Source: an uncultured Lachnospiraceae bacterium
GTDB lineage: Bacteria > Bacillota > Clostridia > Lachnospirales > Lachnospiraceae
Length of the DNA: 23,998 bases
NCBI GenBank assembly: GCA_910588895.1
Contig: CAJUSS010000028.1
Span: forward strand, 6,035 to 30,032
Direction of reading: 5' to 3'
The notes beneath the pieces were generated by a model, which ran no database searches, had not been told where the DNA came from, and saw only the letters and a program-made list of their open reading frames with translations. Made by a program: the position numbers and the translations under genes. This document shows positions 7,266-13,634 of the stretch, piece after piece (position 1 is the first letter of the stretch; each line of letters starts with the position of its first letter).

Positions 7266-8820
7266 GCAGTTGTCGATCAAATACGGTGAAACACCTAATT
7301 TCTATAATACCGGATCATCCACACTGGCTCGGCGCATTGCTGAGAAAACAGGGTGTCCTGTCCCGCTGAAAGACACAAAAAATTCCAAATGGTGGCCGAT
7401 CCTGTATATGGGCAAATATGCTGACAAAAGTGTGGAAGGGATCTACATTTGGAGATTGCGTTCAGAGTTGAATGAAGCATTAGAAAAGATCGATCTTGCC
7501 GGTGTACCTTTGTATGTTGATCCCTCGAAAGAGATACATGGCTTCTGGTGGTTAACATCCAATCCGAAGATCTGGAGCTTTTCAGATATCAAGATCGGCG
7601 AAGAACAGAGTTACACTCTATATAACGAGAATGGTAATAAACGCCGTGTGTTCCAGAACTTCCTCGATGCCAAGATCGGGGATATGGTGATCGGATATGA
7701 AGCTTATCCTGTAAAAAAAGTCGTAGCCATTGGACGTATCACTCAGAAGAACGACGGGAAAGCCATCTTTTTTGAAAAGACAGAGGGCTTATCTACACCA
7801 ATTGAGTATTTGCGATTAAAAGAAGCTCCAGAGTTAAAGAAGATGGAATTCTTCGTGCAGCCGAATGGCAGCCTATTCAGGCTGACCAAGGGCGAGTTCG
7901 ATTTTATCATGGATATCATAAGGGAAGAAAATCCGCTAAAGCAGCCTGACACGATCCTCCTAAAATATTCAAAAGCCGATTTCCTGAGGAAGGTCTATAT
8001 GACTGAGGAACGCTACGATGTTCTGGAAGCCCTTCTGAAAAATAAAATGAATGTTATCCTTCAGGGAGCTCCAGGTGTCGGAAAGACATTTATAGCTAAA
8101 AAGTTGGCCTATGCGATCATGGGTGAGGTGGATGATCACAGGATCGAGATGGTGCAGTTTCACCAGAATTACTCCTACGAAGATTTTATTATGGGGTACC
8201 GCCCGGATGGCGCTGACTTCAAATTGACTGACGGCATTTTCTATCGTTTTTGCCAAGTTGCTGCAAATCATCCAGACAAGGAGTATTTCTTCATTATCGA
8301 TGAGATCGATCGCGGCAATATGAGTAAGATCTTTGGTGAGCTTCTAATGCTGATCGAGAAGGGTTATAGAGGAACAAAAGCAACGCTTGCCTACAGCGGA
8401 ATGCCGTTCTCTGTGCCAGAAAATCTGTACATCATCGGTATGATGAATACGGCGGATCGAAGCTTAGCAATGATCGACTATGCGCTCCGGAGAAGGTTTA
8501 GCTTCTTTGAGATTGAACCAGGTTTCAATTCAGAGGGTTTCACAAATTACCAAAAGGCATTTGCCAATGAAACTTTTGATGCTCTGATCGATCAGATCAA
8601 GCTACTGAACAAAGAGATCACAGAAGATAGATCACTCGGTCGCGGTTTCCAGATTGGCCATAGCTATTTCTGTGGTCGGGAGGCAGCAGGATGCACGGAT
8701 GAATGGATGCGCTCGATAGTAGAGTTCGATATCCTTCCGATGCTTGGTGAATATTGGTTCGATGAGCCGACCAGACAGCAGCGTTGGGAAAAGGCTCTGC
8801 GTGGTGTATTTGATGACTAG
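7138..8820 (+). CDS. mcrB: McrB-like GTPase subunit of a modification-dependent restriction system, main part
   Basis: McrB is the AAA+ NTPase that recognises modified DNA and drives the McrC nuclease. True homology starts near 7186, after the frameshift with the upstream fragment; residues before that are probably not native. Seen in order: a winged-helix-like segment (VARLKDYGGQATCKQLSIKYG), an EVE-like domain around residues 130-210 (GFWWLTSNPKIW, then GDMVIGYEAYP), which in other proteins binds modified bases, then the AAA+ core with Walker A GAPGVGKT (310-317), Walker B FFIIDEIDRGN (near 384-394), the McrB signature MNTADRSLAMIDYALRRRF and a helical tail. The stop overlaps the mcrC start by eight bases, so the two are coupled. 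Substrate specificity for methylated DNA is inferred from the EVE-like domain, not shown. Confidence 0.85.
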   Translation: MAFRCMMRSARLSLKKGDTSVFTQSSLQIVARLKDYGGQATCKQLSIKYGETPNFYNTGSSTLARRIAEKTGCPVPLKDTKNSKWWPILYMGKYADKSVEGIYIWRLRSELNEALEKIDLAGVPLYVDPSKEIHGFWWLTSNPKIWSFSDIKIGEEQSYTLYNENGNKRRVFQNFLDAKIGDMVIGYEAYPVKKVVAIGRITQKNDGKAIFFEKTEGLSTPIEYLRLKEAPELKKMEFFVQPNGSLFRLTKGEFDFIMDIIREENPLKQPDTILLKYSKADFLRKVYMTEERYDVLEALLKNKMNVILQGAPGVGKTFIAKKLAYAIMGEVDDHRIEMVQFHQNYSYEDFIMGYRPDGADFKLTDGIFYRFCQVAANHPDKEYFFIIDEIDRGNMSKIFGELLMLIEKGYRGTKATLAYSGMPFSVPENLYIIGMMNTADRSLAMIDYALRRRFSFFEIEPGFNSEGFTNYQKAFANETFDALIDQIKLLNKEITEDRSLGRGFQIGHSYFCGREAAGCTDEWMRSIVEFDILPMLGEYWFDEPTRQQRWEKALRGVFDD

Positions 8821-9901
8821 GGATAAGAGCATATTCATAAAAAACATATTTTATATGCTGTCCTATGCATTTCAGGTGCTGAAGCAGTCTAATTATGAAG
8901 AAGTGGCCTCTGAAAAATTTGATCAAGCTCAGGACTTGTTTGCCGCTATTCTTTCGAGGGGAGTGGCACAACAGTTGAAGCAGGGATTATATCGCGAGTA
9001 CATCACGAAGAATGAAACTCTCTCCGCAATACGAGGAAAGCTGGTCATGTCGAAGATGATCCGCGATCGTATCCAGCGGAAACAGAAACTCGCTTGTGAG
9101 TTTGATGAGCTCTCAGAAAACAACCCCTTCAACCAGATCCTGAAAACGACGATCCATTATCTAGTCAAAGATGATGGTGTTAGATCTGACAGGAAGACAG
9201 CCCTGAAAAAAGTGCTTGTCTTTTTCGACGGGATCGATCTGCTGGAGCCTTCTGGGGTCCAATGGAGCAGACTGCATTATCAGCGGAATAATAAGAACTA
9301 TGAACTATTAATGAATATCTGTTACTTTGTGCTTGATGGCATGCTACAGACGACCGAAAAGGGTGAGTATAAAATGGCCTCATTTTCCGATGAGCACATG
9401 GCCAGACTGTATGAACGATTTATTCTGGAATACTACCGTCAGCACCATACATACCTTACGGAAGTTAAGGCTGCACAGATAAAATGGAACCTTGTCGGTG
9501 ATACTAGTGGATCGATGATCCGGTTCCTTCCGGTCATGCAGACAGACGTATTCCTTCGAATGGAAGAAAAGGTACTTATCATTGATGCAAAATACTACGG
9601 TCGGACACTTCAGCAGCACTTTGACAAATATACGCTTCATTCCGGGAATGTCTACCAGATCTTCACATATGTGAAGAATCAGGACAAAGATAACAAAGGG
9701 AATATCGCAGGTATCCTACTTTATGCAAAAACCGATGAAGCCATTACTCCAGACCATATGTTCAATATAGGTGGTGATCAGATCGGTGCTAAGACATTAG
9801 ATCTGAATACAGATTTTAAGGTTATCTCTATGCAGTTGGATAAGATCGCATTTGATTTTTTTGGAGGCAACAATGAAATAGAACTTATTACTGCTAATTG
9901 A
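8813..9901 (+). CDS. mcrC: McrC-like nuclease subunit
   Basis: McrC is the endonuclease partner of McrB and stimulates its GTPase. This protein is 362 residues. The start at 8813 overlaps the mcrB stop (ATGACTAG) and gives MTRDKSIFIKNIFYMLSYAF, the usual start of the LlaJI/McrC-type 5-methylcytosine restriction proteins. The PD-(D/E)xK nuclease core is visible: Asp245 in MQTDVFL, then Asp258-Ala-Lys260 in LIIDAKYYG, followed by a conserved helix with NVYQIFTYV. The middle includes ELSENNPFNQILKTT, typical of the family. The reading frame is intact, unlike mcrB in front of it. If the mcrB frameshift is real, McrC alone should be inactive in restriction. Confidence 0.88.
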   Translation: MTRDKSIFIKNIFYMLSYAFQVLKQSNYEEVASEKFDQAQDLFAAILSRGVAQQLKQGLYREYITKNETLSAIRGKLVMSKMIRDRIQRKQKLACEFDELSENNPFNQILKTTIHYLVKDDGVRSDRKTALKKVLVFFDGIDLLEPSGVQWSRLHYQRNNKNYELLMNICYFVLDGMLQTTEKGEYKMASFSDEHMARLYERFILEYYRQHHTYLTEVKAAQIKWNLVGDTSGSMIRFLPVMQTDVFLRMEEKVLIIDAKYYGRTLQQHFDKYTLHSGNVYQIFTYVKNQDKDNKGNIAGILLYAKTDEAITPDHMFNIGGDQIGAKTLDLNTDFKVISMQLDKIAFDFFGGNNEIELITAN

Positions 9902-9941
9902 GCGTACCACAGGCTTGTGCGGACGATCATGGATCCAGTGA

Positions 9942-10187
9942 GAGCTATCCGAAAAGCAATCTAAATATAAAGCTATCCTGCAAGCCGCAGGGGTCACAAA
10001 GACGTAAATCGACAATATTGTATCGGTTTATCAACAAGCAGGCCAAAACGTTTTCAGACAGTCTGATGTGATGGAGTTCCTGGGCTGCTCAAAGACAAAG
10101 GCTGCGAATATCTTACATGCGATGAAGTAGGCAGGGATCATTACGAAAGCAGTTGATAAAGGCTTGGGGAGATACCAGTTTATATGA
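9942..10187 (+). pseudogene. Remnant of a winged-helix C-terminal domain (Fic-like or AlbA/ATPase-like protein)
   Basis: One frame reads ELSEKQSKYKAILQAAG, then through a TAA at 10005-10007 into VYQQAGQNVFRQSDVMEFLG, through a TAG at 10128-10130, and on to AGIITKAVDKGLGRYQF before a stop at 10185-10187. The pattern (linker, helix-turn-helix, wing ending in G-K/R-Y-x-F) is that of the C-terminal winged helix of Fic-family and related proteins. The catalytic part is gone and two stops interrupt it, so it is dead. It begins 40 bases after mcrC. The 70 bases after it hold only the leader and RBS of the next gene. Confidence 0.7.
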
Positions 10188-10257
10188 GCAGGGCAAGAGT
10201 AAAAAGGAATGAGAACAGCCCAAATAAGACGATATCATATATAAGGAGGTATCCTTT

Positions 10258-11577
10258 TTGAAGATAGATAATATCCATATCAAAAATTATAGATGCTTTT
10301 GCAATCTGGATATACCTTTAGAAGATCATTTAACCTTGTTTGTAGGTAAAAACGGGGCCGGGAAGTCAGCCATATTAGATGCGATAGCAGTAGCTGCCAG
10401 CACTTTTCTGTGCGGGATCGATGGCGGCAGCTGCAGAAATATCTTGAAGGGAGATGCACGGTACGAATTTTATGAAATAGGAGAGGTCATTGATGCCCAA
10501 CCCCAATTTCCGGTACTGATAACTGCAACTGGGGAATGTGGCGGACAAGAAGTGTATTGGATGCGTTCTCTAAGCTCATCTAGTGGAAAGACAACCATGA
10601 AAGATGCCCGTGCGCTGATCGAGATCGCAGAACAGATGCAGAGCCAGGTTATGGCGGGGGACACGGAGACGACACTCCCCATCCTATCTTATTATGGAAC
10701 AGGAAGACTATATGCACAGAAAAAAGAAAAGAGGGATCTGCTGAACCTTTTGAAATTTAACCGGCAAGCAGGGTATCTGGACTGTATGGAAGCAGAGTCG
10801 AATGAAAAGATGATGTTGAACTGGTTTCAGACCATGACATTAAAAAGCCTCCAAAATCAACAGAAAACAGGTAAGATAGAAAAGATCCCGCAGCTTATGG
10901 CAGTAGAACAGGCTGTCTGTAAGTGTTTCCAGAAGATCAATGGTTGCAAAGATGCAGAAGTGTCATTTGATCTGGATACCCATAGGATCATGATCGGATA
11001 TGAAGATAAAAGTGGTAGCAAGAGTCGTTTTGCATTGAATGAGATGAGCGATGGCTATAAAAACACATTGAGTATGATCGGAGATATCGCGTATCGGATG
11101 GCGGTCCTTAATCCACAACTGGGCGAGGAGGTCCTCGCGAAAACACCTGGGATCGTTCTGATCGATGAGATCGATCTTCATCTCCATCCGGAATGGCAGC
11201 AGACGATATTGAAAGACCTGCAAAGTATCTTCCCACAGGTACAGTTTTTAGTCACATCCCATGCCCCATCGGTTATCCATTCTGTAAAACGTGAGAACAT
11301 CCGTATCTTGGATGGAGGAGAGATCTATGTTCCAACAGAACAGACCTTTGGTCGAGATGCAAATTCTATCTTACGCGAAGTGATGCAGGTGGGCGAACGC
11401 CCAGAAGAGATCCGAAAAATGCTGGCAAGTTTTTATCAAGCGATCGATCTGGAAGAGATCGGAAAAGCGGAGAGATCGCTCAGACAGATCGAGGATATTG
11501 TAGGAGATAGCGATCCGGAGATCAGCAGCGCAAGAGTAACGCTTGACTTTGAAAAAATGCGGGAGGAATGGACGTGA
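10258..11577 (+). CDS. PtuA-like AAA/ABC-type ATPase of an ATPase-HNH defence pair
   Basis: This 439-residue ATPase of the OLD/SMC-like class resembles PtuA, the ATPase of Septu and of several retron effectors, which with PtuB forms an anti-phage nuclease complex. Visible motifs: N-terminal IKNYRCF, Walker A GKNGAGKS (30-37), SYYGTGRLY near residue 142, the ABC signature-like NEMSDGYKN (from 261), Walker B VLIDEIDLHLHP (Asp303, Glu304) and the switch His in TSHAPSVIH (near 334). The start is TTG at 10258, set by a strong AAGGAGG eight bases upstream and by the fit of KIDNIHIKNY to the family N-terminus. The coding frame is intact. It overlaps the following HNH gene, the normal ptuA-ptuB arrangement. 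No reverse transcriptase is present, so it is not a retron here. Confidence 0.85.
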   Translation: MKIDNIHIKNYRCFCNLDIPLEDHLTLFVGKNGAGKSAILDAIAVAASTFLCGIDGGSCRNILKGDARYEFYEIGEVIDAQPQFPVLITATGECGGQEVYWMRSLSSSSGKTTMKDARALIEIAEQMQSQVMAGDTETTLPILSYYGTGRLYAQKKEKRDLLNLLKFNRQAGYLDCMEAESNEKMMLNWFQTMTLKSLQNQQKTGKIEKIPQLMAVEQAVCKCFQKINGCKDAEVSFDLDTHRIMIGYEDKSGSKSRFALNEMSDGYKNTLSMIGDIAYRMAVLNPQLGEEVLAKTPGIVLIDEIDLHLHPEWQQTILKDLQSIFPQVQFLVTSHAPSVIHSVKRENIRILDGGEIYVPTEQTFGRDANSILREVMQVGERPEEIRKMLASFYQAIDLEEIGKAERSLRQIEDIVGDSDPEISSARVTLDFEKMREEWT

Positions 11578-11945
11578 TATTGATCCGCCGAGGAAAAGAA
11601 CCGGATAGCTTATTGAAATACAGAAAAAGCGATCCCCAAGCATGCTATGAAGAGATAGATGGAGGAGTCGCTAATGATATCCGCAGACAGATGTGGAAAG
11701 AACAAGGCGGGCTCTGTGCTTACTGTATGCGGCAGATCAAGCATCCGAAAGACGTGCGGATCGAACATTATCGCGTCAGGCATCCGGACAGCGGAGGATA
11801 TGATCCTGCGGATACGTTGGATTTCAAAAATATGTTGGCTGTCTGTTATGGGAATAGTTTACAGCCTGGTACTAAAAAAGAGGATAGGACTTGTGATGCG
11901 CATAGGGAAAATGTCCCACTGACGATAGATCCTAGATCCTTATGA
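11574..11945 (+). CDS. PtuB-like HNH nuclease, truncated by frameshift
   Basis: This is the HNH endonuclease partner of the upstream ATPase. From the GTG at 11574 (GTGA overlap with the ATPase stop, six bases after GGGAGGA) it reads to TGA 11943-11945; an ATG at 11568 in the same frame is possible but touches the RBS. The zinc-finger HNH core is present: Cys48-x-x-Cys51 in LCAYCM, His65 in IEHYRV, and two further Cys (AVCYGN and TCDAH). The frame then runs LTIDPRSL and stops. A 7-base tandem duplication at 11927-11940 causes this; with one copy removed the protein continues for about 100 more residues to 12252. The nuclease core survives but the C-terminal part is lost, so activity is doubtful. 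Confidence 0.8.
   Translation: MILIRRGKEPDSLLKYRKSDPQACYEEIDGGVANDIRRQMWKEQGGLCAYCMRQIKHPKDVRIEHYRVRHPDSGGYDPADTLDFKNMLAVCYGNSLQPGTKKEDRTCDAHRENVPLTIDPRSL
11927..11940 (+). repeat. 7-bp tandem duplication that breaks the HNH gene
   Basis: AGATCCT occurs twice in direct succession (11927-11933 and 11934-11940). Removing one copy restores ...ThrIleAspProTyrAspValArgSer... and an open frame to 12252. The duplication is therefore the likely cause of the frameshift. It could revert by slipped-strand mispairing. Confidence 0.85.
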
Positions 11946-12252
11946 TGTCCGTTCGATACGAAAGCTCTATTATACGTCAGATGGGTATATTTCATCTAAG
12001 GATAACAAGATACGGAAAGATGTTCAGGAGACATTAAATCTGAATTGCCATGCCAGCGCCTTGCCGGAGAACAGGAAGCAAGTGCTCCTCCAAACAAAAG
12101 CAGAGATCCGAAAACTTTGTAAAAATAGGGACCATGAGGTATATCTGTCTGTATTGCGCAAGCTATATAAACGTTATACGGAACAGAGGTGTCTTTCGCC
12201 ATATTGCGGGATCACGATCGCATGGTTGGAAAAAGAACTTGGGATAAAATGA
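11938..12252 (+). pseudogene. Detached C-terminal part of the PtuB-like HNH protein
   Basis: In the frame one base ahead of the HNH start frame the sequence reads DPYDVRSIRKLYYTSDGYIS, then DVQETLNLNC, a typical PtuB C-terminal block, and runs open to TGA 12250-12252 (WLEKELGIK at the end). It joins the upstream HNH frame exactly when one AGATCCT copy is removed, giving about 225 residues in total from ATG 11568, a normal PtuB-like length. It has no start of its own with a good RBS; an internal ATG at 12061 is unlikely to be used. Confidence 0.8.
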
Positions 12253-12273
12253 AAGCAGAGATGAGGGACCAAA

Positions 12274-13288
12274 ATGGCTGATCTAAACCTGGACCAGATC
12301 ATAAAGAAATTAGATGAAGAGTTTTCTGGCGATACCGATGCACTTTGGCATTTTTAAGCGCTAACTGATCGATATCATCAACAAGATCACCATTATCATC
12401 GTACCAAAAGACCAGCTTTCGGGTAGACCCCAACGGATCAATTCCGTACAAAGCTGCTGCTGGAGCGGCAAGATAAAACGACGAACTATCTGTTATATGC
12501 CCCGTTTCCGAAACCGCCTGTAGAACAGAACCATCTGGAGGATACACTTCTTTATTCCAAACGGTTTTATGCGGATCGTGCCTCCTTGGTCTGCATCGAT
12601 CTGGGGAAACCGGAGCGATATAAGCCGGTCATCCAGAAGTATATCGATTTTTTCGGTGAAAAAAGGCGTACGCAACGATTCTATGATCTGGAGATGGAGA
12701 ATCTCACAGAGGAGACCATCGAGATCGCATTGATGAGCGCCCTGTGCCAGTCCAAGGTAGCTTCCTTTGAGGAGGTGGTCCGTATCCTGTTGACAGACGA
12801 TGGGGGACTGGATGATAATAAATTTCTGTCTGATATTGCGAGATTTGGTCTATTGGATGCCTTCTGGAAACAATGTGAGAACAGTTTTGGCTATGTGGAT
12901 GATCGGCCTTCTTTGGAAAAGCTGGTGATCACGCTATTTGTCACCTATACAGCCAGGTATATGAAGGCAGGATCACCGCAGGCATGGACACCTTTTATCT
13001 CTTATAAACCAGGTAATGTGATGGTCTTTTTGGATAGCCTGATGAACAATCTATTATATCGCGACAGTTATGACAGCTTTCCGCCCATGTGGAAGCCACG
13101 CTGTCCGCAGATAAGACATTTGCACATATCCCGATAGAAAGCTTTATAGATGTGATACCTTTCTTTGTATCGATCGGATTTTGCTATCTTATCTGGTAGC
13201 CTATGATGAGAAAAATGATCTGGAAGCATTTCGTCAGGAGGTTGTTATCGATATTGCTTTTGCGGATGACTTTGGGTTCGGGTCTTAA
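12274..13288 (+). pseudogene. pglZ: BREX type-1 phosphatase PglZ, degenerate N-terminal part
   Basis: PglZ is the alkaline-phosphatase-superfamily component of BREX phage defence. From ATG 12274 (22 bases after the HNH gene) the frame gives MADLNLDQIIKKLDEEFSGD. After an 85-base inverted segment it resumes with DQFRTKLLLERQDKTTNYLL and APFPKP, then HLEDTLLYSKRFYADRASL, QRFYDLEMENL and SPQAWTPFISYKPGNVM, all hallmarks of BREX-1 PglZ. Damage seen: the inversion (12337-12421), an in-frame TAG just after it (12424-12426), a frame shift near 13078-13083, another near 13152, and loss of everything after about codon 338 of a protein that is usually over 800 residues. The last recognisable stretch is YDEKNDLEAFRQE and a stop at 13286-13288. 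The metal-binding phosphatase core is missing, so it is non-functional. A sub-frame from 12586 to 13137 could be mis-called as a gene. Confidence 0.88.
12337..12421 (-). other. 85-bp inverted segment inside the pglZ remnant
   Basis: On the minus strand this segment encodes RKLVFWYDDNGDLVDDID and LALKNAKVH, exactly the PglZ residues missing on the plus strand between SGDT and DQFRTK. It is bounded by TACC (12333-12336) and GGTA (12422-12425). Flipping it back restores one frame across the junctions: GDT-RKLVFW and KVHR-stop-TPTDQF, leaving only the TAG. This is a direct reading of the sequence. Confidence 0.88.
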
Positions 13289-13634
13289 GGAGGTTGCAGC
13301 GCATGGCAGACACATTTATAACGGACAGATGCTGTTGGGAGACGTGATACTGCCGATATGGGAGCAGAGGAACAGTATGAGCTTCTGGAGCGTCCCCTGA
13401 TCGGCCTGCTTGTTCCGCTGGAGGATATCACGCAATACGACGGTCGAATCGTAACAGCAGGATCTGGTCCATAGAAGGTCAAAAATTCTTTAAAAGACAA
13501 GGGCAGCATACGGATCTCTACATATCGGCCGGAAAGCAGGGTGGAAATATCATGCTAAGTTAAAAGAAGAGTATGCATACCGTGTTTAGACAGCGGTTGA
13601 AAGATATGAACGGCGGATACGGAAGGTGAAGGAT
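13289..13634 (+). other. Unassigned degenerate stretch after the pglZ remnant
   Basis: A good RBS (AAGGAGG, 13287-13293) precedes ATG 13303, but that frame stops early. A second frame reads EEQYELLERPLIGLLVPLED and ITQYDGRIVTAG before a stop, and a third then reads WSIEGQKFFKRQG and HTDLYISAGKQGGN to a stop near 13561. This looks like a gene fragment broken by frame shifts. I do not recognise the family; it may be another piece of the defence island. The bases from about 13562 to 13634 hold only the leader of the next gene. Confidence 0.4.

Noticed and set aside
10258..12252. Retron with ATPase-HNH effector
   Set aside because: No reverse transcriptase frame or msr/msd-like structure was seen beside the pair.
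12299..12547. Minus-strand ORF of 82 codons containing KLVFWYDDNG
   Set aside because: It is not a separate gene. The PglZ-like part comes from the inverted segment of the pglZ remnant and the rest is antisense to pglZ.
12586..13137. Plus-strand ORF of 183 codons as an independent gene
   Set aside because: It is an internal piece of the pglZ pseudogene in the same frame as the start at 12274, with a non-native tail after a frameshift.
6618..13634. Insertion sequence or integrase responsible for the island
   Set aside because: No transposase or recombinase frame and no clear terminal inverted repeats or att duplication were recognised.
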